Shown here in pieces: positions 26,707 to 35,351 of a stretch of DNA of 64,000 nt. Position numbers and translations under genes: made by a program. The DNA is from Bacteroidaceae bacterium (GTDB lineage: Bacteria; Bacteroidota; Bacteroidia; Bacteroidales; Bacteroidaceae): contig JAFRNY010000073.1 of the NCBI GenBank assembly GCA_017429945.1, positions 1 through 64,000 of the forward strand. Direction: 5' to 3'. Each line of letters opens with the position of its first letter. The first letter of the stretch is position 1. The notes beneath the pieces were generated by a model. That model was not told the DNA's origin, ran no database searches, and saw only the letters and a list, made by a program, of their open reading frames with translations.

Positions 26707-28103
26707 TGTTGTGGAATATTTTGCTGTTCGTTTTTGTCGTTATTGCCTTTCTTACGGTTGCGCCCTCCGCGTGGACGTCTGCGTTTTTTGGCGCCTTCGC
26801 CTTTCTGCGATGCCGCCTCTTTGCTTTCGACCTCGGCCGCAGGCTGACTGGCATTTTTGTTTTCGGTCTTATTACCTTTTCCACGCCCTCGGCCTCGATT
26901 CCTATCTCGTCCTCGTCCACGGTTGCGACCTCCTGATTTCTGGGCACGACCGGTATAAGCCGGAGCTTCGCCTAGCTCTTCTGGCACGGGCTCTTTGGGA
27001 ACTTCTTTCTCGAGGAAGCGTTCTATCTGACGGAAAAGAGGCTGGTCGTTTTCTGAAACGAGGGTGATGGCCCGTCCGTCCTTTCCGGCCCGAGCTGTGC
27101 GTCCGATGCGGTGGACATAATCTTCTTCATCATGAGGCACGTCGTAGTTAATTACGAGTTGAATGTCGTCGATGTCGATGCCTCGTGCCACAATGTCTGT
27201 AGCTACAAGGATATCGATTTGTCCGCTCTTGAATTTGTACATGACCTCATCGCGCTGCTGCTGCATAAGGTCGGAGTGCATGGCTTCGGCATTATAGCCT
27301 TTCCGTTTGAGCGTTATAGCCACGTCCTTGGTATGTATTTTCTTTCCGACGAAAATGATTACGCGCTCTGGCTTGCGCTGGCGGAAAAGATGCTCAATGA
27401 TCTTGAGCTTCTGTGGCTCATAGCAGATATATGCACTTTGTACGATTCCCTCAGCCGGCTTATTGAGTGCGATCTTCACTTCTACCGGGTCGTTGAGGAT
27501 AGTCTTAGCCAGCTTGACGATATCATCTGGCATCGTGGCTGAGAACATAATTGTCTGGCGCTGTGCAGGCAGGTGCTTTACAATTTGTATGATGTCGTCG
27601 TAGAAGCCCATGTCGAGCATGCGGTCAGCCTCGTCGAGTATGAAGAAACTTACGCGTGAGAAGTCCACGTTGCCGAGCGAGAGGTGACTGATGAGTCGGC
27701 CAGGTGTTGCTATGACGACGTCTGCTCCGAGAGCTAAGGCTCGCTTTTCCTGTTCGTAGCGTATGCCGTCGTTGCCTCCGTAGACGCTCACGCTCGATAC
27801 ACCATCAAGGTAGTATGAGAATCCCTGCATCGCCTGGTCAATCTGTTGCGCCAGTTCTCGTGTGGGAGCCATGATGACGCAGTTGATGGCATCGCGAGGG
27901 TAGTCGGCATCGCGCAGCCGGGAGAGCACAGGCAGCAGGTATGCAGCTGTCTTACCGGTACCTGTTTGTGCCACGCCAATTAGGTCGCGGCCTTCGAGGA
28001 GTGGTGGAATTGCTTGCTCCTGAATGGGCGTGCAGTCTGTGAAGCGCATGTCGTCGAGCGCATCGAGTATGTCGTAATTGAGGTCTAGTTCTTCGAATTG
28101 CAT
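26703..28103 (-). CDS. DEAD-box RNA helicase with basic RG-rich tail
   Basis: 466 residues. All helicase motifs are present: AQTGTGKT (I), PTRELAQQ (Ia), DEAD (II), SAT (III), VATDIVARGID (V) and HRIGRTARAG (VI). After about residue 375 the tail is low-complexity and basic: an RGRGRDRNRGRGRGKG block, then KKRRRPRGGRNRKKG, typical of RNA-binding tails in RhlE-like cold or ribosome-assembly helicases. A Q motif (CTPIQEQAIP) precedes motif I. It sits behind three tandem hairpin repeats (28121-28237) that would form its leader. Confidence 0.95.
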   Translation of the reverse strand: MQFEELDLNYDILDALDDMRFTDCTPIQEQAIPPLLEGRDLIGVAQTGTGKTAAYLLPVLSRLRDADYPRDAINCVIMAPTRELAQQIDQAMQGFSYYLDGVSSVSVYGGNDGIRYEQEKRALALGADVVIATPGRLISHLSLGNVDFSRVSFFILDEADRMLDMGFYDDIIQIVKHLPAQRQTIMFSATMPDDIVKLAKTILNDPVEVKIALNKPAEGIVQSAYICYEPQKLKIIEHLFRQRKPERVIIFVGKKIHTKDVAITLKRKGYNAEAMHSDLMQQQRDEVMYKFKSGQIDILVATDIVARGIDIDDIQLVINYDVPHDEEDYVHRIGRTARAGKDGRAITLVSENDQPLFRQIERFLEKEVPKEPVPEELGEAPAYTGRAQKSGGRNRGRGRDRNRGRGRGKGNKTENKNASQPAAEVESKEAASQKGEGAKKRRRPRGGRNRKKGNNDKNEQQNIPQQ

Positions 28104-28120
28104 AATTTAGTATTTATTGG

Positions 28121-28237
28121 GACCCGCGGGAAAAACCGCGGGCACGGTAATCTTGATAAGACCCGCGGGAAAAACCGCGGGCACGGTAATCTTGATGAGA
28201 CCCGCGAGAGAAACCGCGGGCGCGGTAATCTTTAATT
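28121..28237 (-). repeat. Three tandem 39-bp repeats, each with a GC-rich hairpin
   Basis: Units at 28121-28159, 28160-28198 and 28199-28237. Units 1 and 2 differ by one base and unit 3 is more diverged. Each contains a 7-bp perfect stem CCCGCGG/CCGCGGG (unit 3 weakened) around a short A-rich loop, followed by CACGGTAATCTTGAT. Unit 3 overlaps the stop codon of the LptF/G gene, and unit 1 ends 18 bp before the helicase ATG. Confidence 0.9.
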
Positions 28238-29353
28238 CTTTTGTGCGCGGCGGAATAGGATTATGGCCACGAGCGTAAAGATAATGTTGGGCAACCATGC
28301 CGCGAGCATGGGTGGCCAGTTGCTGTTGATAGCAAAGGTGGAACTTATGGTCTGCAATAATATATACGTAGCTGAGAGGGCGAGACCGAGTCCGAGCGCC
28401 GCTCCCATTCCTCCCTTTCGCTTGCGGAAGGATAGGCATAGTCCTATTGTCGAGAGAATGAAGGCCGCGAATGGGTCGGCATATCGTTTGTGGTATTCGA
28501 CTTCAAATACGGTGACATTTCCAGCTCCACGCAGACGTTGTCGGTCGATGTAATCAAGCAATTCACTGTTGGTCAGCGTCTGCTGCTGATTCTTAACCAC
28601 AAAGAAATCCTTTGGCTCCATGATGATAACAGAGTCGAGGAAGTGGTGCGTCGTTATTCGCTCACGCAGACCGTTGAGAGTTCTGATTTTCACATCGAAC
28701 AGCTTCCAGTGGAAACGTTCGTCAGCCAGCGAGTCATACTGTATGCGCTGTGCAGTGAGGTGGCTTACCAGACTTTTGTTTTCGAACTTGTCGAGCGAGA
28801 AACGGTAGCCGCTTTTATTGCGGAGGTCGAAGAAGTCGATGTAAGCAATGACGCCTGTGTCCACTTGCAACTGTATGTGCTCGCTAACCTCGACACGTTT
28901 CTTGCTTTTATACTTCATCTCAAATTCCACTCTCTTGACCGAGCCGCGTGGGATAACCTCTGTGCCGAGCACAAAACTCAGGACGGCAATAAAGGTGGAT
29001 GCCACCATATATGGTCGCCAGAGCCTTCTGATACTCATACCCGTACTCATCATTGCTATTATCTCTGAGTTCTCAGCAAGTTTGCTTGTGAAGAAAATCA
29101 CAGCGATGAAGACGAACAAGGCCGAGAAGAGGTTTGAGTAGAAAGGCACGAAGTTGACATAGTACTTCAGTAGAGCCATCGTCGGCGCATGGTTCATTGT
29201 CAGTCGGCCCGAATGCTCAGCAAAGTCGAAAACTACGGCAATGGAAATGATGAGGATGATGGAAAAGAAGTACGTGCCGAGAAACTTGACGATGATATAT
29301 CTGTCAAGTCTGGTGAAAAGTGCAAAGCGTATGTTTCTGAGCAGTTGCTTCAT
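28232..29353 (-). CDS. LptF/LptG family lipopolysaccharide export permease
   Basis: 373 residues. It is a membrane subunit of the LPS transporter (LptB2FG), which lifts lipopolysaccharide out of the inner membrane. Three N-terminal membrane spans (about 22-42, 60-82, 101-121), a periplasmic domain (about 130-280) and three C-terminal spans (about 295-365) match the YjgP/YjgQ layout. The segment RLDRYIIVKFLGTYFFSII is a typical start. Which of LptF or LptG it is cannot be settled; only one is present here. It lies 25 bp after tgt. Confidence 0.9.
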   Translation of the reverse strand: MKQLLRNIRFALFTRLDRYIIVKFLGTYFFSIILIISIAVVFDFAEHSGRLTMNHAPTMALLKYYVNFVPFYSNLFSALFVFIAVIFFTSKLAENSEIIAMMSTGMSIRRLWRPYMVASTFIAVLSFVLGTEVIPRGSVKRVEFEMKYKSKKRVEVSEHIQLQVDTGVIAYIDFFDLRNKSGYRFSLDKFENKSLVSHLTAQRIQYDSLADERFHWKLFDVKIRTLNGLRERITTHHFLDSVIIMEPKDFFVVKNQQQTLTNSELLDYIDRQRLRGAGNVTVFEVEYHKRYADPFAAFILSTIGLCLSFRKRKGGMGAALGLGLALSATYILLQTISSTFAINSNWPPMLAAWLPNIIFTLVAIILFRRAQKN

Positions 29354-29378
29354 ATCGTTTATCTATAGTGTGCCTTTC

Positions 29379-30509
29379 TCAGAGCCGTTGTGAGAGTCTG
29401 GGTATCATGCTGTCCTTCCACTGACGGAAGTCGCCCTCGATGATGTGGCGCCGTGCTTCACCTACGAGGCGGAGGTAGAAAGCGAGATTATGGATAGAGC
29501 CTATCTCGAGTGCCAGCAATTCCTGTGATTTATAGAGATGATGCAGGTATGCCCGAGTGTAGGCATGGTCGACGTAGCTCGTACCCTCTGGGTCTACGGG
29601 CGTGAAGTCTGTGGCCCATTTGGCATTGCGCATGTTCATTGTTCCATTGCTGGTGAAGAGCATGGCATTGCGCCCGTTGCGTGTGGGCATTACGCAGTCG
29701 AACATATCTACTCCTAAGCTTATGGCCTCGAGAATGTTGACAGGCGTGCCTACTCCCATAAGATAGCGCGGACGATCCTTAGGCAGTATTCCATTTACGA
29801 GTTCTATCATCTCGTACATAACCTCTGCCGGTTCGCCCACAGCAAGCCCGCCAATGGCATTGCCTTCAGCCTCTTTCGAAGCTACGAACTCAGCGCTTTC
29901 GGTGCGAAGGTCGCGATAGGTAACGCCCTGGACTATGGGGAAGAGTGCTTGATGATATCCGTAGCGCGGCTCTGTCTCACGGAAGCGTTTTATGCAGCGG
30001 TCGAGCCAATTGTGGGTAAGTTTAAGACTCTTCTTTGCGTAGTCGTAAGGTGCAGTTCCAGGTGGACACTCGTCGAATGCCATCATAATGTCGGCACCTA
30101 TCGATCGCTCTATGTCCATGACTCGCTCGGGCGTGAAGAAATGCTTAGAGCCGTCGATGTGACTTCGGAACTCGCATCCTTCCTCGCGAAGCTTGCGTAT
30201 GCCTGTGAGCGAGAACACTTGGAAGCCGCCAGAATCGGTGAGCATAGGGCGGTCGAAGCCGTTGAACTTATGCAAACCGCCAGCCTGCTCCAGCACGGAT
30301 GTGCCGGGGCGCAAGTAGAGGTGATAGGTATTGCCAAGGATAATCTGCGCCTTGACGTCATCGGTGAGCTCTCGCAGCTGCACTCCTTTGACCGAGGCCG
30401 CCGTACCAACGGGCATGAATATCGGCGTCTGTATGTCGCCGTGGTCAGTGTGTATGAGGCCCGCCCGTGCTGAGCTTTGAGGGTCGGTATGCTGTAGTGT
30501 GAATGTCAT
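29379..30509 (-). CDS. tgt: Queuine tRNA-ribosyltransferase (Tgt), zinc cysteines absent
   Basis: 376 residues. It exchanges guanine-34 in tRNAs with GUN anticodons for a queuosine precursor. The substrate pocket DSGGFQVFSL, the GGLAVGE motif and the catalytic aspartate region GVDMFDCVMPTRNGRN are intact. The usual zinc site is not: where the E. coli enzyme reads CDCYTC before YSRAYLHHL, this one reads GTSYVD before YTRAYLHHL, so all three cysteines are gone, while the later histidine (SIHNLAFYL) stays. It is probably still an active enzyme with a rebuilt site, but this should be noted. It lies 1 bp after lon. Confidence 0.93.
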   Translation of the reverse strand: MTFTLQHTDPQSSARAGLIHTDHGDIQTPIFMPVGTAASVKGVQLRELTDDVKAQIILGNTYHLYLRPGTSVLEQAGGLHKFNGFDRPMLTDSGGFQVFSLTGIRKLREEGCEFRSHIDGSKHFFTPERVMDIERSIGADIMMAFDECPPGTAPYDYAKKSLKLTHNWLDRCIKRFRETEPRYGYHQALFPIVQGVTYRDLRTESAEFVASKEAEGNAIGGLAVGEPAEVMYEMIELVNGILPKDRPRYLMGVGTPVNILEAISLGVDMFDCVMPTRNGRNAMLFTSNGTMNMRNAKWATDFTPVDPEGTSYVDHAYTRAYLHHLYKSQELLALEIGSIHNLAFYLRLVGEARRHIIEGDFRQWKDSMIPRLSQRL

Positions 30510-30510
30510 T

Positions 30511-32958
30511 TCAGCTGTTTTTTTCCTCGTCGAAGACGAATTTTATCGGATGAGCAACACGTTCGCGTAACAGGGCGTAGTCGAGCACTTCAAGCACATT
30601 ATTGACATAGTGGAACGTTAACCCCTTTATGTATATGCCATCGATAGCCTCGATGTCCTTACGGTTGTCCTCGCATAGTATGATGTCTGATATTCCAGCT
30701 CGCTTGGCAGCGAGGATCTTTTCTTTTATGCCGCCAACGGGCAGCACTTTACCGCGCAACGTTATCTCGCCAGTCATGGCGATGCCTTTGCGCACCTTGC
30801 GCTGCGTCAGTGCCGAGGCCAGCGAGGTGGCCATCGTAATACCAGCACTGGGGCCATCCTTAGGCACTGCTCCTTCAGGCACGTGAATGTGAATGTCGTA
30901 GTGACTGAAAATTCGCTGTTCCACTCCAATGTCCGTGGCATGTGCCTTGATGAATTCCAATGCCAGCATGGCGCTCTCTTTCATAACGTCGCCGAGGTTT
31001 CCCGTGAGCGTGAGCTTCTGCCCTTTGCCTCGGCTCAGGCTCGTCTCTATGAATAGGATCTCGCCGCCGACGCTGGTCCATGCCAGGCCTGTGACGACTC
31101 CTGCGAAACCGTTGCCTTGGTAGGTGTCACGTTGATATTTGGGCTTACCCAAAATCTTTTCGATGTCAGCGGGCTCTACGTTCAGCGCAGGGAACTCGTG
31201 GAAGCGCTCGTAGTTGAGCACAGACTTGCGGAAGAATCGGTCAAGTTCCTTCTCCAGCCCGCGCACTCCGCTTTCGCGAGTGTAGTTCTCGATGAGAAAT
31301 TCCAGCGTGGCTTTACCCATCTTGATGCTCTTGTCTGCACTCAGGCCGCACCCTTCTTTCACGCGTGGAATGAGGTGGCGCTTTGCTATCTGCACCTTCT
31401 CCTCGGTTATATAACCGCTGACCTCGATAAGCTCCATGCGGTCGAGCAAAGGTTTGGGGATGGTTGAGATGTTGTTTGCCGTGGCTATGAACATGACGTC
31501 GGAAAGATCGACGTCGACCTCAAGGAAATTGTCGTGGAACGCCTTGTTCTGTTCCGGGTCGAGCACTTCGAGTAGTGCGCTGGCAGGGTCTCCGTTGTGG
31601 GTGTTCTCTGTGATTTTATCGATCTCATCGAGCACGAAGACGGGATTGCACGACCCAGCCCTAATCAAGCTTTTGACAATGCGTCCCGGCATAGCCCCTA
31701 TATACGTCCGGCGGTGCCCCCTGATCTCGGCTTCGTCATGGAGTCCGCCAAGCGAGGCGCGGACGTACTTGCGGTTCATAGCATCGGCTATACTGCGGCA
31801 GAGCGAAGTCTTGCCTACGCCCGGAGGGCCGTAGAGGCAGAGGATTGTTGGGCGTGCCTTATCGAGGCTGTAGTAGCGCACGGCTATGTGCTCGAGGATT
31901 CGCTCCTTGACGTCGCGCATGCCATAGTGGTTCTTCTCGAGTATGGTCTCGGCCTTATGAAGGTTGTAGTTAGGCTTGGTGCGTACGTTCCAGGGAATCT
32001 GTATGAGCGTCTCCAGATAGGTCAACTCCACTTGATAGTCGGGGCTCTGCGGATTCATCCGTTCCAGTTTCTCGAGCTCGGCCTCAAAGGTCTCGCGCAC
32101 GCTGTCGTCCCACTTCAGGTCGGCCGCTTTCATACGTAGCTTTGCACCGTCGTTGCGTCCGGCGGTCCCCAGCTCTTCCTGAATATTCTCGAGTTGACGT
32201 TGCAGGAAATAGTCGCGCTGTTGCTTGTCGATATCCACTTGCGTCTTCTTGCGAATGTCGCGGCGAATATGCGCGAACTGCAACTCGCGCGATATCTCGC
32301 GAAGGAGATCAGTGGCTCGGGCTATTGGGCTCATCTGGCTGAGGAGCTTAATCTTCACCTTGACGTCGAGGGGCATGTTTGCACATACGAAATTGACAAA
32401 GAAGGGCATCGTGGCTGCATTGTTGACGGCAGGCAAGACGTCAGCGCTGAGGTCGTCGCTAAGCTGGATATACTCGCGCATCTGCGAGTGCAACGTGTCG
32501 CAGAGCAACTTGTAGGTCTTGTCCTTCATCTCGGCAAACTTTTCCTTGAGAGGTTCCACGATCGCCGTGAGGATGCCATCGGCAGCATGTGCTTCGAGTA
32601 TATGCACAGGCGAGAGGCCCTGTACGATAGCCGTCGTGGTGTCATCAGGCATCTCAAAGATACGGATGACGCGAGCAACCACTGCTACGTCATAGAGGTC
32701 GGAGCTCTGAGGCGAGTCGACTTCGGGAGAGCGCTGTGTGGCACAAAGAATCAGCGAACCGTCCTCGAAGGCATGCTTACAGATGCGAATGGAGCCCAGT
32801 CGACCGACGGCTATGGGCAGCACGACACCTGGGAACAGGGTAATGTCGCGCAGGGGCATTACCGGTAGCATATGGTCGAACTCCGTCTCGTAGATAGCAC
32901 TTTCGTCGCCATCGTATTCTGCTATGAAGGAAAATGGATTATTCTTGTCTATGTTCAT
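30511..32958 (-). CDS. lon: ATP-dependent protease Lon
   Basis: 815 residues with the standard layout: N-terminal substrate domain (about 28-230), coiled coil, AAA+ ATPase with Walker A GPPGVGKTSL and Walker B FVLDEIDKI, and a C-terminal protease domain with catalytic Ser in KDGPSAGITMA and Lys in GGIKEKILAAKRAG. It degrades misfolded and regulatory proteins in the cytosol. It is the first gene of a run lon-tgt-lptF/G-helicase-C69-fRMsr with very short gaps, and has a -7 box at 32981-32988. Confidence 0.97.
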   Translation of the reverse strand: MNIDKNNPFSFIAEYDGDESAIYETEFDHMLPVMPLRDITLFPGVVLPIAVGRLGSIRICKHAFEDGSLILCATQRSPEVDSPQSSDLYDVAVVARVIRIFEMPDDTTTAIVQGLSPVHILEAHAADGILTAIVEPLKEKFAEMKDKTYKLLCDTLHSQMREYIQLSDDLSADVLPAVNNAATMPFFVNFVCANMPLDVKVKIKLLSQMSPIARATDLLREISRELQFAHIRRDIRKKTQVDIDKQQRDYFLQRQLENIQEELGTAGRNDGAKLRMKAADLKWDDSVRETFEAELEKLERMNPQSPDYQVELTYLETLIQIPWNVRTKPNYNLHKAETILEKNHYGMRDVKERILEHIAVRYYSLDKARPTILCLYGPPGVGKTSLCRSIADAMNRKYVRASLGGLHDEAEIRGHRRTYIGAMPGRIVKSLIRAGSCNPVFVLDEIDKITENTHNGDPASALLEVLDPEQNKAFHDNFLEVDVDLSDVMFIATANNISTIPKPLLDRMELIEVSGYITEEKVQIAKRHLIPRVKEGCGLSADKSIKMGKATLEFLIENYTRESGVRGLEKELDRFFRKSVLNYERFHEFPALNVEPADIEKILGKPKYQRDTYQGNGFAGVVTGLAWTSVGGEILFIETSLSRGKGQKLTLTGNLGDVMKESAMLALEFIKAHATDIGVEQRIFSHYDIHIHVPEGAVPKDGPSAGITMATSLASALTQRKVRKGIAMTGEITLRGKVLPVGGIKEKILAAKRAGISDIILCEDNRKDIEAIDGIYIKGLTFHYVNNVLEVLDYALLRERVAHPIKFVFDEEKNS

Positions 32959-32980
32959 ACATTATTTATCTAAGAGGGCG

Positions 32981-32988
32981 CAAAGATA
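32981..32988 (-). promoter_or_regulatory. -7 promoter element for the lon operon
   Basis: TATCTTTG on the minus strand fits TAnnTTTG, 23 bp upstream of the lon start codon. A TTG-like box lies 23 bp further upstream (plus CAA at 33012-33014). Confidence 0.6.
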
Positions 32989-33256
32989 GCAATAAATATC
33001 CAAATAAGGGCCAAGTTTACAAAATTTATAAACTTTATCACGCTTTATTTCTCTGTTTATCCCTGCATGTTTGATGAAAGCCACAGCAGGTATCTTTAGA
33101 GCGCCGGGGCGGTCTGGAAAGTGAAAGAAAAGACTTAAATTTGAAAAGTTTTTTAAAATCAGGGTTCACTTACATTGTAATTAACTGATAATCAATATTC
33201 GACTGCAAAGCTTAGTCTCATCACCGATAGGCGAGGTAAGGGTAGAGGTAAATGAC

Positions 33257-33448
33257 TCAAGTTTCGCTTATTATGGAAGTTAAAGAAGTTAAAGAAGTTA
33301 AGGAAGTTAAAGACGATAGATTCGGGTATTGTTTTCAACTGGAAACGGTTGCTCGGCTAAGGTATCGTCTTTAACTTCCGTGGCCAGAGGCCACATAACT
33401 TCTTTAACTTCTTTAACTTCCAAAGCAAGCGAAGCTTGCGAAACTTGA
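33257..33448. repeat. 192-bp nested hairpin element (MITE-like)
   Basis: The ends carry an 11-bp terminal inverted repeat (TCAAGTTTCGC at 33257-33267, GCGAAACTTGA at 33438-33448). Inside, 33275-33300 is a perfect 26-bp inverted match to 33396-33421, and 33302-33318 a perfect 17-bp match to 33363-33379. The arms are built of 9-bp units (GAAGTTAAA). The right arm has a 16-bp extra piece that is itself a hairpin (GTGGCC/GGCCAC), and GCAAGC-GAA-GCTTGC lies near the right end. No open frame; the loop is 33319-33362. Confidence 0.85.
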
Positions 33449-33484
33449 ATAAATGAAATACAAAGCAGCCTGAGCCCGTTGAAT

Positions 33485-33638
33485 TATGCGCCCTATCGTA
33501 TCGGCTTATGCGCCCTAATGTATCGGCCTATGCGCCCTATCGTATCGGCCTATGCGCCCTATCGTATCGGCCTATGCACCCTAATGTATCGGCCTATGCA
33601 CCCTAATGTATCGGCCTATTCAACCGGATACATTATGC
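33485..33638 (+). repeat. 22-bp tandem repeat array B
   Basis: Six 22-bp units start at 33485, 33507, 33529, 33551, 33573 and 33595, with core TATGCGCCCTATCGTATCGG. Variants alternate GCG/GCA and ATCG/AATG. The seventh unit (33617-33638) switches to ATTCAACCGGATACATTATGC, which is almost the unit of array A. No spacers. It lies about 105 bp upstream of the next promoter. Confidence 0.92.
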
Positions 33639-33743
33639 GATGCGACATGAACCCTAATCGTACACAGGACCTATAAATGAGAAAATAATCAGGCTCGAGA
33701 GACGATTTTGAATGAAAAAGTGCTGAAATAAAGATATTTTCAA

Positions 33744-33751
33744 TACTTTTG
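33744..33751 (+). promoter_or_regulatory. -7 promoter element of the PheC-like gene cluster
   Basis: TACTTTTG matches TAnnTTTG, 15-24 bp before the candidate start codons. The -33 box is not clear. Confidence 0.6.
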
Positions 33752-33765
33752 CAGCATAAATAATA

Positions 33766-34941
33766 ATGCATCTCCACATGATTCATAAAATAAGAACCAC
33801 TTTTGCCCTCTGGCTCTTATGCTGCATTTCAGCTCTGACGGCATGTTCGCGCAACGACGCCACTCCGAGCGAAGAACGCATTGCGGCGCTGGCCGACCAA
33901 GTTTGGGCCTATAGTCAAGGCCACGCCGAAGGCTTCACTCTAGACCTGCGCTCCATGACCGAGCCGGCCGAAGGCATTGCCGTAAGCTATGCAGCCACCC
34001 AAGGCTCACACTCGCGCCAGAGCCTCAACGCCGTGGTAAGCCATGCCCTTAGCCACGACGGCTACGTAGGTGGTTGGCAAAACAGCGGCGACGGTCTTTA
34101 CTATTTCGACAGCACACGGCTCTTTCCCGAGGACTCGCTGCGCCTGGCACTTCACTTCGGGCAGGAAAATAATCAACAGTCTGCCTACATAATCTCGTCT
34201 GGCATCGACGTGCCCATAAGCGGCAAGGTGGCGGAGATATCACGACGCTGCACACTGCTCGTAGGCACTACAGGCGACTACCGCCCACTGTCGTTCTGCG
34301 AGGACGACGGCACCTACTGGGGCTTTGGCATAGAGATGGCCCGCGCCATAGCCGACGCATTGGGCGTGGAGCCAAGTTTCGTAAAAACATCGTGGCCGAC
34401 ACTCTCGGCCGACGTGCTTGCCGAACCACAACTCTTCGACCTTGCAATAGGAGGCATCACCATAACTGACGCCCGAAAAGCTGCCATGGACATGAGCGAC
34501 GGCTATCTGGCCAACGGAAAAACCATTCTCTGCCGAGCTGCTGATGCCAGCCGCTTCCGCTCACTTGCCGACATCGACAAACCGGAAGTGCGCGTGATGG
34601 TGAATCCAGGCGGACTGAATGAAAAGTTCGCGCTCGAAAACCTCACGCAAGCCACCATCATCGTACACCCGAAAAACGAGGACATACCGATGCTCGTGGC
34701 CGTTGACTCGGCCGACGTAATGATAACAGAGATTACCGAAGCACCATACTACGTGCAGACCGACCCACGACTCGCAGCGCCACTGCTCAGTCAGCCCTTC
34801 ACACACGGACAGATAGGCGTGCTCATGCAGAAAGGGCAAAACGACCTTATGCAGATTGTCAACGCCGTCATTCGGCAGATGAAGGCCGATGGCTCGCTCT
34901 TACGGCTTCATGAAAAATATGGACTAATATATAATTTCTAA
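33766..34941 (+). CDS. Periplasmic lipoprotein with cyclohexadienyl dehydratase (PheC)-like domain
   Basis: 391 residues; the start may instead be the in-frame ATG at 33778 (MIHKIRTTFALWLL). A lipobox LTAC puts Cys near residue 27. Residues 165-385 belong to the periplasmic solute-binding fold and carry features of cyclohexadienyl (arogenate/prephenate) dehydratase: GTTGDYRPLSF, YWGFGIEMARAIADALG, TSWPTL, DLAIGGITIT, VNPGGLNEKFA and MITEITEAPYY. Such enzymes make phenylpyruvate or phenylalanine outside the cytosol. Residues 30-160 form a separate domain (SYAATQGSHSRQSLN, GYVGGWQNSGDGLYYFDS) that I do not recognise. It heads a tight group with three small genes. An amino-acid-binding role remains possible. 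Confidence 0.72.
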   Translation: MHLHMIHKIRTTFALWLLCCISALTACSRNDATPSEERIAALADQVWAYSQGHAEGFTLDLRSMTEPAEGIAVSYAATQGSHSRQSLNAVVSHALSHDGYVGGWQNSGDGLYYFDSTRLFPEDSLRLALHFGQENNQQSAYIISSGIDVPISGKVAEISRRCTLLVGTTGDYRPLSFCEDDGTYWGFGIEMARAIADALGVEPSFVKTSWPTLSADVLAEPQLFDLAIGGITITDARKAAMDMSDGYLANGKTILCRAADASRFRSLADIDKPEVRVMVNPGGLNEKFALENLTQATIIVHPKNEDIPMLVAVDSADVMITEITEAPYYVQTDPRLAAPLLSQPFTHGQIGVLMQKGQNDLMQIVNAVIRQMKADGSLLRLHEKYGLIYNF

Positions 34942-34955
34942 TTACAATAACGACA

Positions 34956-35138
34956 ATGAAATACCCATGCGAAAACTGCAAGCTTCGCGCTCAGTATGAT
35001 AAAAATCCCAAATCACTAGTCGGCCGCTTCTGGCGTTGGCAAATCAATTTCTGCCCAAGCTGGAGAGGATATTTCAAATCGCTGACACCCGAGAAACAGG
35101 AGGAACTGCGAACCAAGTACAATTTTTATAAATATTAG
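34956..35138 (+). CDS. Small conserved Bacteroidetes protein, function unknown
   Basis: 60 residues, MKYPCENCKLRAQYDKNPKS followed by GRFWRWQINFCPSWRGYF and a charged helix. Three cysteines (CENC and FCP) could bind metal. It resembles a short hypothetical protein I associate with Bacteroidales genomes; no function is known to me. It starts 14 bp after the PheC-like gene and is followed 6 bp later by the DUF4250 gene, so it is probably translated from the same message. Confidence 0.7.
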   Translation: MKYPCENCKLRAQYDKNPKSLVGRFWRWQINFCPSWRGYFKSLTPEKQEELRTKYNFYKY

Positions 35139-35144
35139 ACAGAA

Positions 35145-35351
35145 ATGCCAATGGACACACTGCCCAAAGACCCCGCTATACTCGTCTCAAGCATCAACAT
35201 GCTGCTGCGCGACGATGAGTTCGACAACCTCGAAGAGCTATGCTACGCTTTCGACCGCGAGCCCGAGGAGATTACTGACTTCCTGCGACAAAACGGCTAT
35301 GTCTACGACAACGGCCAGCGCCAATTCCGCCCAGAAGGCTACGACGCATGA
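35145..35351 (+). CDS. DUF4250 family protein
   Basis: 68 residues, a recognisable DUF4250 protein: LPKDPAILVSSINMLLRDDE, FDNLEELCYAFDREPEEITDFL and GYVYDNGQRQF. It is a small helical protein with a helix-turn-helix-like look, function unknown. Its stop overlaps the start of the next gene by 4 bp (ATGA), showing translational coupling. Confidence 0.8.
   Translation: MPMDTLPKDPAILVSSINMLLRDDEFDNLEELCYAFDREPEEITDFLRQNGYVYDNGQRQFRPEGYDA

Larger units (their letters stand above)
32959..33765. other. 807-bp noncoding region with hairpin element and second 22-bp array
   Basis: It contains the lon promoter (32981-32988), about 250 bp in which I see nothing definite (33010-33256), a nested hairpin element (33257-33448), the 22-bp array B (33485-33638) and the promoter of the PheC-like gene (33744-33751). 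No credible gene is present. The frame 33479-33676 is open only because of the repeat. Confidence 0.7.

Noticed and set aside
28107-28439. Open frame through the 39-bp hairpin repeats
   Set aside because: 39 is a multiple of three, so any frame stays open across the repeat. It overlaps the LptF/G coding end in another frame.
33485-33638. CRISPR array
   Set aside because: Units of 22 bp abut directly, again without spacers.
33479-33676. Short open frame across array B
   Set aside because: Same reason; it is a by-product of tandem repetition.
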